A stretch of 64,000 nucleotides of DNA, from positions 372,001 through 436,000 of the forward strand of contig CAWELH010000005.1 in NCBI GenBank assembly GCA_963809925.1, in the 5' to 3' direction. Positions 17,747 through 27,776 of the stretch are shown one piece after another. A program made the translations under genes and the position numbers. Positions within the stretch are counted from its first letter, which is position 1. Every line of letters starts with the position of its first letter. This stretch comes from DASQZK01 sp963809925 (lineage in GTDB: Bacteria > Bacteroidota > Bacteroidia > Bacteroidales > GCA-2748055). The notes under the pieces were generated by a model, which saw only the letters and a list, made by a program, of their open reading frames with translations, was not told the DNA's origin and searched no databases.

Positions 17747-20700
17747 TTATCTGACAATGATTAGCTTCCCTGAACTTGTGGCTTCTTTTCCGTCGGAACT
17801 CACAACGTGAATTCTGTAAATATATAAGCCCTGCCTGCTCTTGTTTCCTGACTCGTCAAAGCCGTTCCATTGTATCGGTTCGGTGCGGAAGCCAGAATTA
17901 AACTCTTTAGCTTTTATGGTCTTCATTAGTCTACCGGCCATATTGAAAATATCGATGGTAATTTCAAGATCAGCACCCGAATTATTATGCTCAAAAGTGA
18001 TGGAAGTACTCTCAGTAAAAGGGTTTGGGAAGTTCATCAGATTGTCGAGCACCAGTCCTCCTGAGCTCACTACAACAAAGTCAATAGAGGCTTCATTAGA
18101 ATTATTATAAATATCCCAGACCTTGACATTTATGGTATGATGACCATCGGTAAGCTTTGAAAGCGGGTATTCGACCGTTCCGCTCTTGTAGCTATTCAGG
18201 TCGGCCTGGTAATATTCGTTCAGGACGATTACATTTTGGCTGTTGTCATCAAGAATCCCGGTGATGTCATGTCCGATGCTGTTCCCTGCTGTATTGATGC
18301 CATGATCATCATACAGCTTCACCAGTAGATTTGGGTTTGCATCGGTGATCCCTCCCGACCTGAAATACTCGTTATTCATATACAGATTTACTTCAGGTCC
18401 GCTAACATCTGTTTCAGCATTCTCGTAGGAACCTCCTACGTCGAAATCGTAGTAAGCCCCTGCAGCATCAATGACTGAATCTTCAGCATAATAACTGAGT
18501 TTTCCGCCTCCGACAGCATAGCTGATGTCCTTTGGTACATAGAATTCAAAACTGAAATACCCGTTCTTGACTGAAGCCTTGCCTTTATATAATACACTGT
18601 TCCGGACGGTAAATGTTTTCTTATTGCCACCGTCATTGGCAAGCGTGGTTTGAACAGATGGCTTATCATACACGACAGGGTAAATCACTCCGTTGAAGTC
18701 ACCAAGTGTAGCGCCTCCATTATCTTCCACATGGCCACTGATTGACACTTTTTTCAAAGCAGAGAGGGTATCAGTTCCTGCACTCACCGGCAGATGATTG
18801 ATGGAATCAGTGGCAATATGATTAAAAGGATAGGTTAACTTCATCGCGGGATCGCCAAGGAGCGTGAAATTTCTTTTATTAATCCCGAAACCCGTCTTAT
18901 TTTTGCTATACATCATGACTTCTCCCAGCGTATAGTTCATCCCCATGGAATCCTTTTCGAAGACAATTTCATAAAAATGCTCATTCAGGACATTGTTGGG
19001 GCCGGAATACACCAGGCGCGTCGTAGTTAGCAGGGCTATGCCACCTCCCTCGTTGTTTAGCAGAACTTCCTCTCCTGCCGATACGATATTTGGTTCGTCA
19101 AAGCGGCTAAATTCGCATGTTGCGGTCATAAATAGAGGAAGCTTGTCTGCATTCTTCCACGATTTGATATCCTCCATTTCCACCACATGTTCATGTGCCA
19201 GGCCGCTTACCCCCCCATGCCCCGTATAATTAATTATCAATGCGCCTCGGGCAATCTGTTCATTGATAGCCCTGTTAACATCCGGGTATCGCTGTCCCAC
19301 TGGCTCCGCAACCTGCTTGTATGCGTCAAGGAAAATCTTATTAATATTAAAGTAAGGATAGTTGGATTCGACGTAATTCGCCAGGCCATTGGCCTGTGTA
19401 AAGTGCACATTATTGTCTTCATCATCTCCGATAAAACAGATGCTATTCCGCCAGTCGCCCATTCTTTCCGGCTTTTCATAACCAATGATCTTATCGACCA
19501 TTTTCTGGGCCTGGTCCTCTGTTGTTATGGGAAGCCGGCCCACACCGATATCAAGGAGACCATAGTTCATGCTTTCTCCATCGTCAAGAAGAGCAAAGTA
19601 GTCGTCAGATACATACGAAGAGGTAGGTGAAAGACTATTCACCGACTGGTATGTCGGGACAAAGCTTCCGTTGGCCTTGTCACAGTTCTTGTTTATGTAA
19701 GAACCATCGCCAAAGAGTAAAAGGTATTTCGGAGTTTTCACCGGATCGCCGGCAGCATTTTTATAAAAGTACCGCATCATATTCCGGATGGAAGTGATAT
19801 CCGGCCTGCCTGAAGAAAATTCATTAAAAACCTGCTCGGTGGTAACCACCAGCACACTGAGCTGGTTATGTTCATGACGGTAGGTTGCAAGCTCATCAGC
19901 ATAGGTTAGAAAATCGGGATGTGTAACAATAATGTATTCAGGCTGTCCGGCACCATGAATATTCTGATTTGCCACAGGTCCAAGCCTTTCACCGCTCAGC
20001 GTGGGTGACGGAAAGGAAGCGGAAGGATCGAAAGCCACAAATTCCCTGATTTCAGGTGTAGAAACTGTAAAGCTGAGGTTATTTCCGTTCAGGGTTCCTT
20101 CTACCTTTCTGATATCGTGAATATCGGTCACATCCCAAACCTGCTTTGCCGGGGTCATATTTCCAACCGTAAATTTTGTTACGGCTGTATCATTTACGCC
20201 CATAGCATCCCTGAACATCAGCATATTTCCATTCAGCTCCAGCTTTGCCCGTGCGGTCACACTTATATAATCGAGGTAGCCCTCTGTATCATTGTCGGCC
20301 TTTACAAACCGGTATTTCAATTGAAAAGTGTTGCCTGTCGGATAAAAATCCAGTACAGGGTCGCCTGTAAAAGCATAGGTAGCCGTATAATCGCTTAGAT
20401 TTGTTGGCCGGATAAAAACCGTATCGAGATTGGCATTATTTGCTGATATAATAAAACTGCAGGTGTCTCTCGACCTTCCAATAACATTGCTCTTAAATCG
20501 TACAGGTGAATCTGTAACAATTCCCGGGATGGTAAAATTGAATATATGTTGCGGAGTAGTTTCAAATTCTTCTCCATACCATTCCCGGCCTGAGCCGAAC
20601 TCAGAGCCCTGCGCCATAACGTTTACTTCGTCCAGCTCATGATAAGCACGGGCATCATAGGTGGTGGTAGTATATGTAACCTGTCCGGCACCCGCTGGTT

Positions 20701-21580
20701 CCGTAACAGGCTGGGCAGACGCACCATTCCCCGAGGTAACGAAATAGTAGCCATAGTCGCTATACGGGTTAAGATCATGGAGGAATATCGAGTCCTGCAT
20801 GTCCCATCTCCAGCTGGCAAGGCCGGCACCATAAAACAGAATGTAGTCACCCGCATTGAAAACCCCGTCCTGACCCTTATTCATATAAATCTGGGTAGCC
20901 CGAAGGTCATCCTGCTCTCCCATTGTGGCATCATCGGGAAGACATTGTCCGCCCCAACCATAAATTTTTACCGTTGCGGGATCCGACAGTCCAAGCCCGG
21001 AAAGTTGATCGTAGGTAAGCTTATAAATGCCAGCGTCCTGAATACGGATCTTAAACCAATTTCCTGAGGATAGCTTTGATTGCACAACAGAGGACGATTT
21101 TTTAAGTGCTTTCTGGCTTTTTTGAATAATCGGACCAGGTAACGATTCAAGGTCAAGAACAAATGAAACCAGCCTTTCAATTCTTCCCGACTGCGGGTTT
21201 TTCCTGAAAGGAACCAGGGCGATTTGAAGAAATAACCTGCCATCTTCTGAAGATAAATGTGTTTGCACAACGATACTGTCAGATAGTATTGAAAATTTTT
21301 CAAGTGCCTCATTATCTGGAGTCACAGCCTGATATTCTGCTCTGAAAATTCCGACCTTGACATCCGTATCTCCCCCTTGCCATCTAAAATTTTCAAAGAA
21401 ACGGGGCAACAAAGCATCATAATTTTCGTAATCAGCTTTGTCGAATGCGATGATATCCCTGAAAGTCATAGCTTTTACAGTGTCCACAGGAATATTCCAG
21501 GAGATATCACGTTTCAGGTACCAGGTTTGAGCATCGACCTGAAATGAAATAACCAGAAATAATGACAATAGGTATTTCAT
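17747..21580 (-). CDS. porU: Type IX secretion sortase PorU (gingipain C25 family)
   Basis: The start at 21580 is chosen because it begins a signal peptide (MKYLLSLFLVISFQVDAQ); 18 extra codons lie upstream in frame. The 1277-residue product has an N-terminal beta region, a C25 peptidase domain and a C-terminal FlgD/CTD-like domain. The catalytic dyad is visible: His in NYTGHGGVSG near residue 787 and Cys in MTATCEFSRFD near 822. PorU cleaves the C-terminal sorting domain of T9SS cargo at the cell surface and transfers the cargo to a lipopolysaccharide anchor. Length and layout match the Bacteroidota family. The divergent neighbour is the PorP-like gene. Confidence 0.95.
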   Translation of the reverse strand: MKYLLSLFLVISFQVDAQTWYLKRDISWNIPVDTVKAMTFRDIIAFDKADYENYDALLPRFFENFRWQGGDTDVKVGIFRAEYQAVTPDNEALEKFSILSDSIVVQTHLSSEDGRLFLQIALVPFRKNPQSGRIERLVSFVLDLESLPGPIIQKSQKALKKSSSVVQSKLSSGNWFKIRIQDAGIYKLTYDQLSGLGLSDPATVKIYGWGGQCLPDDATMGEQDDLRATQIYMNKGQDGVFNAGDYILFYGAGLASWRWDMQDSIFLHDLNPYSDYGYYFVTSGNGASAQPVTEPAGAGQVTYTTTTYDARAYHELDEVNVMAQGSEFGSGREWYGEEFETTPQHIFNFTIPGIVTDSPVRFKSNVIGRSRDTCSFIISANNANLDTVFIRPTNLSDYTATYAFTGDPVLDFYPTGNTFQLKYRFVKADNDTEGYLDYISVTARAKLELNGNMLMFRDAMGVNDTAVTKFTVGNMTPAKQVWDVTDIHDIRKVEGTLNGNNLSFTVSTPEIREFVAFDPSASFPSPTLSGERLGPVANQNIHGAGQPEYIIVTHPDFLTYADELATYRHEHNQLSVLVVTTEQVFNEFSSGRPDITSIRNMMRYFYKNAAGDPVKTPKYLLLFGDGSYINKNCDKANGSFVPTYQSVNSLSPTSSYVSDDYFALLDDGESMNYGLLDIGVGRLPITTEDQAQKMVDKIIGYEKPERMGDWRNSICFIGDDEDNNVHFTQANGLANYVESNYPYFNINKIFLDAYKQVAEPVGQRYPDVNRAINEQIARGALIINYTGHGGVSGLAHEHVVEMEDIKSWKNADKLPLFMTATCEFSRFDEPNIVSAGEEVLLNNEGGGIALLTTTRLVYSGPNNVLNEHFYEIVFEKDSMGMNYTLGEVMMYSKNKTGFGINKRNFTLLGDPAMKLTYPFNHIATDSINHLPVSAGTDTLSALKKVSISGHVEDNGGATLGDFNGVIYPVVYDKPSVQTTLANDGGNKKTFTVRNSVLYKGKASVKNGYFSFEFYVPKDISYAVGGGKLSYYAEDSVIDAAGAYYDFDVGGSYENAETDVSGPEVNLYMNNEYFRSGGITDANPNLLVKLYDDHGINTAGNSIGHDITGILDDNSQNVIVLNEYYQADLNSYKSGTVEYPLSKLTDGHHTINVKVWDIYNNSNEASIDFVVVSSGGLVLDNLMNFPNPFTESTSITFEHNNSGADLEITIDIFNMAGRLMKTIKAKEFNSGFRTEPIQWNGFDESGNKSRQGLYIYRIHVVSSDGKEATSSGKLIIVR

Positions 21581-21760
21581 TGTTGAGAGGGGGTTGGTAA
21601 ACGATCTATGATATTCCTTCAAAACAGCGCGCAAAATAAAACATTAGATCCAAAATATCGTTTGATAAACGAAGTTTAACCTTAATTTATTGCCATAATA
21701 AAACATATTAGAGTAGCTGGATTCAGCGGAATATGTGCCAATAGAAGACTTCTGGCCTGC

Positions 21761-22690
21761 ATGGTATTCCTGTTTGCGTTTATGACCTCATATTCGCAGG
21801 ATCCCTCTTTTTCCCAGTTCTATGCTAACAGGCTGTATCTCAGCCCTGCATGGGCAGGTGTTGGCGATAATGACAGGCGACTGTTTCTTAATTACCGGAA
21901 CCAATGGCCCGGTATTGATAACGCATATGTGACCTACGGTGTTTCATACGATCAGTTCATGAAACAAATGCACGGAGGTTTTGGTATCCGGGTCATGAAT
22001 GATGTGCAGGGCAATGGTGCGATGAATCAGCTCACACTTGCCACCATTTATAACTACCACCTGTACGTGAATCGGGAGCTGACGGTCACAGCGGGATTTG
22101 AGGTAGGCTATGTACAACGTAAGCTGAATGCCTCCGGATTTAATTTTACGGATGAAAGTGAAAGCTATGGAGACCTAAAAACCGATTATCCAGATTTCAG
22201 TGTTGGATTTGCCGGATTTTACAGAAATTTTTTCGGTGGCGTATCTATGGCTCATCTCCTCAGACCTTCCCAATCGGCTGGTGCCGACCCTGATGCAAAA
22301 CTGCCCAGAAAGCTGACATTGTTTGCCGGCGGAATGATTCCTATATACGAAAAACACTTGGGTATGAAAGTATTACAGCTTTCACCCAATTTCATCTATG
22401 TTCAACAAAAAAGTTATACTCAACTCAATTATGGGATGGAAGCATTGGTCAAGGATCAATTGCTTGCAGGTATGTGGCTGAGACAAAACCTGGGTTTTCA
22501 TTTCAGCTCATTTATTTTTTCGGCAGGATTTGTAACCAAAGCCTTCAGAATACGTTACAGTTATGACCATCAGATTAGCAGTCCGACCATAAAACTGCCG
22601 ACCATGGGAACACATGAAATATCATTGATTATTACGCCCGACGGTAAAAAGAAAATAAAACACCGGGCAATAAATTGTCCTAAAATTTAG
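21761..22690 (+). CDS. PorP/SprF-family type IX secretion outer-membrane protein
   Basis: The product is a predicted outer-membrane beta-barrel of about 310 residues that begins with the family hallmark DPSFSQFYANRLYLSPAWAG, followed by NYRNQWPG and YGVSYDQF. PorP/SprF proteins anchor peptidoglycan-binding partners and support T9SS assembly or adhesin secretion. The first ATG gives a signal peptide with no basic residues. The reading frame stays open upstream to a TAA at 21683 and encodes NRRLLAC just before it, so translation may really begin at a non-ATG codon between 21686 and 21760. gldJ follows after 65 bp, probably in the same operon. Confidence 0.88.
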   Translation: MVFLFAFMTSYSQDPSFSQFYANRLYLSPAWAGVGDNDRRLFLNYRNQWPGIDNAYVTYGVSYDQFMKQMHGGFGIRVMNDVQGNGAMNQLTLATIYNYHLYVNRELTVTAGFEVGYVQRKLNASGFNFTDESESYGDLKTDYPDFSVGFAGFYRNFFGGVSMAHLLRPSQSAGADPDAKLPRKLTLFAGGMIPIYEKHLGMKVLQLSPNFIYVQQKSYTQLNYGMEALVKDQLLAGMWLRQNLGFHFSSFIFSAGFVTKAFRIRYSYDHQISSPTIKLPTMGTHEISLIITPDGKKKIKHRAINCPKI

Positions 22691-22755
22691 TTATTTTTAC
22701 GAATTAATATTATTTTCGAACGCATAATTTGGTCAAAAGAAAACCTGTTAATACT

Positions 22756-24264
22756 ATGAAAATCAAGCTGAACCTCGTTCCTTTCTACGTCATCGCTGCT
22801 GCTATGTTATCATCATGCGGCGGTAGTGGAGATGTTTCCAGTACGGGTAAAGAATCTACAACGACCGGATGGGATTACAACGATCCTGCCAACGGCGGCT
22901 TCGAAGTTAAGAATGCTATCGAGCAGGAAACGGGTCCCGGTCTTGTACTGATCGAAGGCGGAACTTATACAATGGGCAGAGTGGAAGATGACGTGATGTA
23001 CGATTGGAATGCCGTTCCCAGGCGGGTAACAGTGTCTTCATTCTACATGGACGAAACCGAAGTCAGAAATGTTGATTACAGAGAATACATTTACTGGCTG
23101 GAAAGAGTTTATAGCTCCGATATTGACCCGCAAAGAAAGATCGTAAACAATGCTCTTCCCGATACACTCGTTTGGAGGGATCCAATGGCCTATAACGAAC
23201 CTTACGTGGAATACTATTTCCGTCATCCAACGTTTAACCAGTATCCGGTTGTAGGCGTTAACTGGCTTCAGGCCAACGACTACTGCCTGTGGCGTACCGA
23301 CAGGGTGAATGAAATTAAGCTGGTTAAAGAAGGTATCATTGAAATGAGCACCGACCAGAAAGGGGCAAACCATTTCACAACGGAAGCCTTCCTGCTGGGC
23401 CTTTATCAGCCTACATACAGGGAACCAATCCCCAGTCTTGACCCCAATAAAGACACCAGAAATATCAAAATCGAAGATGGTCTCCTGCTCCCTAAATACC
23501 GCCTCCCAACCGAGGCCGAATGGGAATTCGCCGCTTTTGCCCTTCGCGGAAATACGGTTGATGAACTGGTATGGGAAAGAAGAATTTATCCCTGGAACGG
23601 CCATAACGTAAGAAATGACCAACCCAAAAATATGGGCCAGATGAGAGCCAATTTCCAGAGAGGCAATGGTGACATGATGGGTGTCGCCGGTTCATTGAAC
23701 GATGCCGGTTCTATCACAACACCTGTGAAATCTTTCTGGCCGAACGATTATGGCCTCTATTGTATGGCTGGTAATGTAAATGAATGGGTTGCCGATGTTT
23801 ACCGTCCTATGTCTTATGAAGACGTGGCAGGTTTCAACCCTTACCGGGGAAACCAGTTCGATAAATTATACCTGAACACCGACGGTATGCCGGAAATTGA
23901 CAGTCTCGGTAATGTAAAACGCTCACCAATCTCTGAAGCTGACGCAGAAGGCCGTTTTAACTACAGAAAATCTGATTACAGAAATTACCGCGATGGTGAT
24001 CTGAGATCGTCCATGAATTTTGAAGAAAAAGATACCACTTCAGAAGCCTATCAAAGAGGTACCGATAACATGTATGTGAACAACCAGTACGAAAAATCAT
24101 CACTGATTAACGATAATGTCAGGGTTTACAAAGGTGGTTCATGGAAAGACAGGGCTTATTTCCTCAGTCCTGGTACCCGCAGATTCCTTATTGAAACCGA
24201 ATCTCGCGATGACCTCGGTTTCCGCTGCGCCATGACGCGCGTTGGAACACCTCAGGGTTTCTAA
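22756..24264 (+). CDS. gldJ: Gliding motility/T9SS lipoprotein GldJ
   Basis: The ATG at 22756 is chosen over an in-frame TTG at 22729 because it gives a proper lipoprotein signal with lipobox MLSSC. The 502-residue protein carries an FGE-sulfatase (SUMF1-like) fold: EGGTYTMGRVEDDVMYDWN near residue 80, FYMDETEVRN near 100, LPTEAEWEFAAFALRG near 250 and the closing DDLGFRCAMTRV. The preceding TTGWDYNDPANGGFEV is typical of GldJ. GldJ stabilises GldK and the T9SS ring in gliding Bacteroidota. It is not a sulfatase activator, since the family has lost that role. Its position before murF matches the order known from other Bacteroidota. Confidence 0.92.
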   Translation: MKIKLNLVPFYVIAAAMLSSCGGSGDVSSTGKESTTTGWDYNDPANGGFEVKNAIEQETGPGLVLIEGGTYTMGRVEDDVMYDWNAVPRRVTVSSFYMDETEVRNVDYREYIYWLERVYSSDIDPQRKIVNNALPDTLVWRDPMAYNEPYVEYYFRHPTFNQYPVVGVNWLQANDYCLWRTDRVNEIKLVKEGIIEMSTDQKGANHFTTEAFLLGLYQPTYREPIPSLDPNKDTRNIKIEDGLLLPKYRLPTEAEWEFAAFALRGNTVDELVWERRIYPWNGHNVRNDQPKNMGQMRANFQRGNGDMMGVAGSLNDAGSITTPVKSFWPNDYGLYCMAGNVNEWVADVYRPMSYEDVAGFNPYRGNQFDKLYLNTDGMPEIDSLGNVKRSPISEADAEGRFNYRKSDYRNYRDGDLRSSMNFEEKDTTSEAYQRGTDNMYVNNQYEKSSLINDNVRVYKGGSWKDRAYFLSPGTRRFLIETESRDDLGFRCAMTRVGTPQGF

Positions 24265-24286
24265 AATACATAAGATATTTAAGAAT

Positions 24287-24320
24287 AAGCCGTCCATCAA
24301 TATGATGACGGCTTTTTTTT
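24287..24320 (+). terminator. Rho-independent terminator after gldJ
   Basis: AAGCCGTC (24287-24294) pairs perfectly with GACGGCTT (24307-24314) around a 12-nt loop, then the T run continues to 24320. It closes the porP-like-gldJ transcript before murF. Confidence 0.9.
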
Positions 24321-24431
24321 GCAATGCCCTCTCTCATTTCCACTATAAAATTTCACGAACAGTAAACGGCCTTTGCCTGTTTTTTATGTAATTTGCAGTT
24401 GGTACCAAAGAATATAACCCTGAAATGCTGC

Positions 24432-25739
24432 ATGAAAATGATGTCTCTGGAACACCTTTATCAACTCTTCCTGCAATCTGATGGGATTTGCACTGATTCA
24501 AGGCTGGCTTCACCCGGAATGATTTTCTTTGCCCTTCGTGGTGACAACTTTAATGGGAACACATATGCCAGTGCAGCGCTGGAAGGCGGTTGTAAGGTTG
24601 CCGTTGTCGATGATCCGGAGATTGAGGCAGAGGAAGAAAAACTGTTCAGGGTGGACGATGTCCTCACCACCATGCAGAATCTGGCGTCACACCATCGAAA
24701 ACAATTGGGAATACCGGTTATCGCCATTACCGGCACCAACGGCAAGACAACCACCAAGGAATTGACCCAGGCGGTATTATCAACGAAATACCGTGTTCTT
24801 GCTACAAAAGGAAACCTGAACAATCATATCGGCGTCCCTCTCACACTTTTAAGACTAAAGGATGAGGAGATGGCGATCATCGAAATGGGCGCAAACCACA
24901 AAGGAGAGATCGATACTCTCTGCCGAATCGCTGATCCTAATGTAGGCCTGATCACCAATGTTGGCTTTGCTCACCTCGAAGGTTTCGGATCACCTGAAGG
25001 CGTTGTGGAAGCAAAAACAGAACTCTACCGCTACCTTGAAAAAAAGAACGGCACCATATTCATCAATGGTACTGCTGATGCTCTTAATAGCGTAGCTTCT
25101 TCAATGAACCTTGACAAGGTATATTATATGGATGGAGACAAACCGCTTTGTGAAGGAAATGCAGAAGTCGGCCCGGTATTCCTGAAACTGATCATAAGAT
25201 TCATGGCAGGAGGCACGTATAGAGTCAGCACCAGGCTCACCGGAGCGTACAATCTGGAGAATATTCTCGCCGCTGCCTGCATCGGGAAATATTTCAGCGT
25301 GCCCGAACAGGATATCATTTCTGCTGTTGAAGCCTATACTCCATCAAATAACCGTTCACAGGTGCTGGAAACGAAGACCAATCACATTATTCTTGATGCC
25401 TATAATGCCAACCCGACCAGTATGACCGGAGCTATAAAAAACTTTCTTGGCCTTGCTTCAGACTCAAAACTGATGATCCTGGGTGATATGCTTGAACTTG
25501 GACCCTATGCTGCCGGTGAACACCAAAAAATCCTCAGGCTTATCGCTGGAAAATCGCAGATCAGGGTCATGCTGGTAGGACCGGAATTTATGAAGGCGGC
25601 AAAAGATCTGCCCTTCCCTGCTTTTTATGTTGTTGAAGATATTATTGAACATTTGCGGCGCAATCCGGTTTCCAATCAGTTAATCCTTCTTAAAGGCAGC
25701 AGGGGTATCCGTCTCGAAAAAACATTGGAAGTTTTGTAA
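24432..25739 (+). CDS. murF: UDP-N-acetylmuramoyl-tripeptide--D-alanyl-D-alanine ligase
   Basis: MurF adds D-Ala-D-Ala to the UDP-MurNAc tripeptide in the cytoplasmic phase of peptidoglycan synthesis. The 435-residue product (ATG at 24432; an in-frame TTG lies at 24393) has the N-terminal substrate domain with TDSRLASPGMIFFALRG, the ATP loop AITGTNGKTTTKE near residue 98, NHIGVPLTLLRL, and the C-terminal DAYNANPTSM. It is separated from gldJ by a terminator and followed at 62 bp by pyrophosphatase, which would pull this and other ligation reactions forward. Confidence 0.96.
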   Translation: MKMMSLEHLYQLFLQSDGICTDSRLASPGMIFFALRGDNFNGNTYASAALEGGCKVAVVDDPEIEAEEEKLFRVDDVLTTMQNLASHHRKQLGIPVIAITGTNGKTTTKELTQAVLSTKYRVLATKGNLNNHIGVPLTLLRLKDEEMAIIEMGANHKGEIDTLCRIADPNVGLITNVGFAHLEGFGSPEGVVEAKTELYRYLEKKNGTIFINGTADALNSVASSMNLDKVYYMDGDKPLCEGNAEVGPVFLKLIIRFMAGGTYRVSTRLTGAYNLENILAAACIGKYFSVPEQDIISAVEAYTPSNNRSQVLETKTNHIILDAYNANPTSMTGAIKNFLGLASDSKLMILGDMLELGPYAAGEHQKILRLIAGKSQIRVMLVGPEFMKAAKDLPFPAFYVVEDIIEHLRRNPVSNQLILLKGSRGIRLEKTLEVL

Positions 25740-25801
25740 AATACCGGATCAACCCTTTGACTCATTAATTGTTAGATTAATATCAATTCAAAAATTCCTG
25801 C

Positions 25802-26473
25802 ATGGTAAACAAATTAATGGATCCCATCGGCCGGCTGATGGGTCTGAGATACAAATCACATCCCTGGCACGGCATCGACATTGGCCCTGAATCACCTGAA
25901 GTGATCACCTGTTTCATAGAAATTGTCCCCCGTGATACCGTAAAGTATGAGGTGGATAAGGTGAGCGGTTACCTCAAGATCGACCGGCCTCAGAAGTATT
26001 CCAATATCGTCCCTGCACTTTATGGTTTTATCCCACAGACATTCTCGGGCGACAAAGTGGCAGAACTCAGCCGGGAGAAAACAGGAAATAAGGATATAAC
26101 GGGAGACGGTGATCCACTGGATATTTGTATTCTCACCGAAAAAGAGATCACACACGGTGATATTCTTGTTAAGGCCAGACCTATCGGTGGCTTCAGAATG
26201 ATTGACAAGAACCAGGCTGATGATAAGATCATTGCTATTTTGAATAATGATGCTATGTACGAGAAATTTAACGACATCTCTGAAGTCCCCGAAAGAGTTG
26301 TCGAACGGCTGAAGCATTATTTTCTTACCTATAAGGATATTCCAGGTAGCCCGAGTAACTGCGAGATCACTCATACCTACGGACTTAAAGAAGCCCTGGA
26401 ACTTATTGAACGATCCATCGAAGATTACCGGCAGAAATTTGAAAATCTTGATAACCTCCTCTCCACAGTTTGA
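25802..26473 (+). CDS. ppa: Family I inorganic pyrophosphatase
   Basis: This 223-residue soluble enzyme hydrolyses pyrophosphate to phosphate. The metal-binding signature GDGDPLDICIL near residue 100 is intact, with EIVPRDTVKYEVDK, YGFIPQTFSGD and DKIIAILNND also matching the family. It is somewhat longer than the 175-residue E. coli enzyme owing to N- and C-terminal extensions, as is common in Bacteroidota. It follows murF at 62 bp on the same strand. Confidence 0.94.
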   Translation: MVNKLMDPIGRLMGLRYKSHPWHGIDIGPESPEVITCFIEIVPRDTVKYEVDKVSGYLKIDRPQKYSNIVPALYGFIPQTFSGDKVAELSREKTGNKDITGDGDPLDICILTEKEITHGDILVKARPIGGFRMIDKNQADDKIIAILNNDAMYEKFNDISEVPERVVERLKHYFLTYKDIPGSPSNCEITHTYGLKEALELIERSIEDYRQKFENLDNLLSTV

Positions 26474-26528
26474 GTAGCATGAAAAGCACCGCTATTTTTC
26501 TACTTTACCGGTACTTTAGATAAACTGA

Positions 26529-27677
26529 ATGCACATGATAAGAGTATGTATATTACTTACTGGACTTTTGCTCTGCCTCGTCGTACATGGACAAAAGCCC
26601 CTCCGGGATGACGGTGCGGTAGTTTTTGAAACCGGCTTTGAAGAAGGGAACAAAAATATCTGGGATGATTATGATGGGAATCCCGATTCTGAAAATAAGA
26701 TCATAAGCAACCCCGGGCCTTTCGGCACTTCAGGAAACCATGTGATCAGGCTGGCAGTTCCGGCAGGTCAGAGCGGTGGCTCAGATCTGATCAAGGAACT
26801 TCCCGGTGAATATGACAGCCTGTATGCCCGGTGGTACCTGGAATATGAACCCGGATTTAATCTGAATGCCAAAAATCACGGTGGCGGACTGTTCGCAGGG
26901 AGCAGGAACTACCTTGGACAATCTGATTATCGCCCCGACGGTGAAAACTTTATGATCAGTACCCTCGAATACGATATCAACACACACAGACCACAGCTAT
27001 ATGTCTATTACAGAGGTATGTACCAGGATTGCGCCGACCCCAATGGTGCCTGCTGGGGAGATCACTTCCCATGTACCAGCGACGAAGGCCAGGTCTATTG
27101 CACAAAGCCGGATGACCGTGACCCTCCCCTGCCCCCGGTCCTGACTGATGGAAAGTGGTATTGCTTTGAAATGAAGGTTAAGCTTGGCAAACCCTCCGCT
27201 GACGGTAGCGATGCCAACGGAGAACTCGAACTTTGGGTGAATGGTGCCGAATATGGATCCTGGAAAAATCTGTGGATGAGGACCAGTAGTCAATTAAAAC
27301 TCGACATCCTGTGGTTGTCCCTGTATCATCATGATGGCTCACACAGTACCGCAGGTGTCCTGATTGACGACGTGGCCGTGAGCACGCTTCCCATTGGTTC
27401 CGGTATCACCGCTGTGAGCCAGCCTGTGAATATCAACGCCAAGGTAAGCATATACCCCAATCCGACCAATCACTATCTTCATATTCGGTTCCCCGGCAAA
27501 AATTCCTATTCAGTCTCCCTGCAGAATCTCGCAGGCCACATCCTGATTAACACATCTTTATACGGCTCCGATGCATCCATCGATACGAATAATCTAACCG
27601 GAGGCATGTATTTCCTGACTGTCAGAGATGAGGATAACAGAATGGTTGGAGAAGTTCAGAAGGTGATTTGCTGGTAG
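26529..27677 (+). CDS. Secreted jelly-roll protein with T9SS type A sorting domain
   Basis: The 382-residue product has a signal peptide (hydrophobic to about HGQ, residue 22) and a lectin/lyase-like beta-sandwich (about 30-290), with features such as VFETGFEEG, KNHGGGLFAG and DGKWYCFEMKVKLG. These resemble concanavalin-like polysaccharide lyases of the PL14/PL20 type, but no catalytic set can be assigned. The last 77 residues, beginning VSIYPNPTNHYLHI near residue 306 and including LTGGMYFLTV, form a type A C-terminal sorting domain, so it is probable cargo of the T9SS encoded just upstream. Its stop codon TAG abuts a composite repeat; see the repeat at 27685. Confidence 0.75.
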   Translation: MHMIRVCILLTGLLLCLVVHGQKPLRDDGAVVFETGFEEGNKNIWDDYDGNPDSENKIISNPGPFGTSGNHVIRLAVPAGQSGGSDLIKELPGEYDSLYARWYLEYEPGFNLNAKNHGGGLFAGSRNYLGQSDYRPDGENFMISTLEYDINTHRPQLYVYYRGMYQDCADPNGACWGDHFPCTSDEGQVYCTKPDDRDPPLPPVLTDGKWYCFEMKVKLGKPSADGSDANGELELWVNGAEYGSWKNLWMRTSSQLKLDILWLSLYHHDGSHSTAGVLIDDVAVSTLPIGSGITAVSQPVNINAKVSIYPNPTNHYLHIRFPGKNSYSVSLQNLAGHILINTSLYGSDASIDTNNLTGGMYFLTVRDEDNRMVGEVQKVICW

Positions 27678-27684
27678 GAGGTGG

Positions 27685-27743
27685 GGAGTTAGGGAGTTAT
27701 GGAGTTATGGAGTTATGAAGTTATTAAGTTAGGGAGTTAGGGA
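27685..27743. repeat. Degenerate octanucleotide tandem array (GRAGTTAK)
   Basis: About seven consecutive 8-bp units with consensus GRAGTTAK begin 7 bp after the stop codon of the T9SS cargo gene. The junction TAGGAGG is shared with the array behind the sulfatase gene at 55099. Confidence 0.85.
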
Positions 27744-27776
27744 TGTCAATTAGATCACTCTTCAATTCACCAAACC

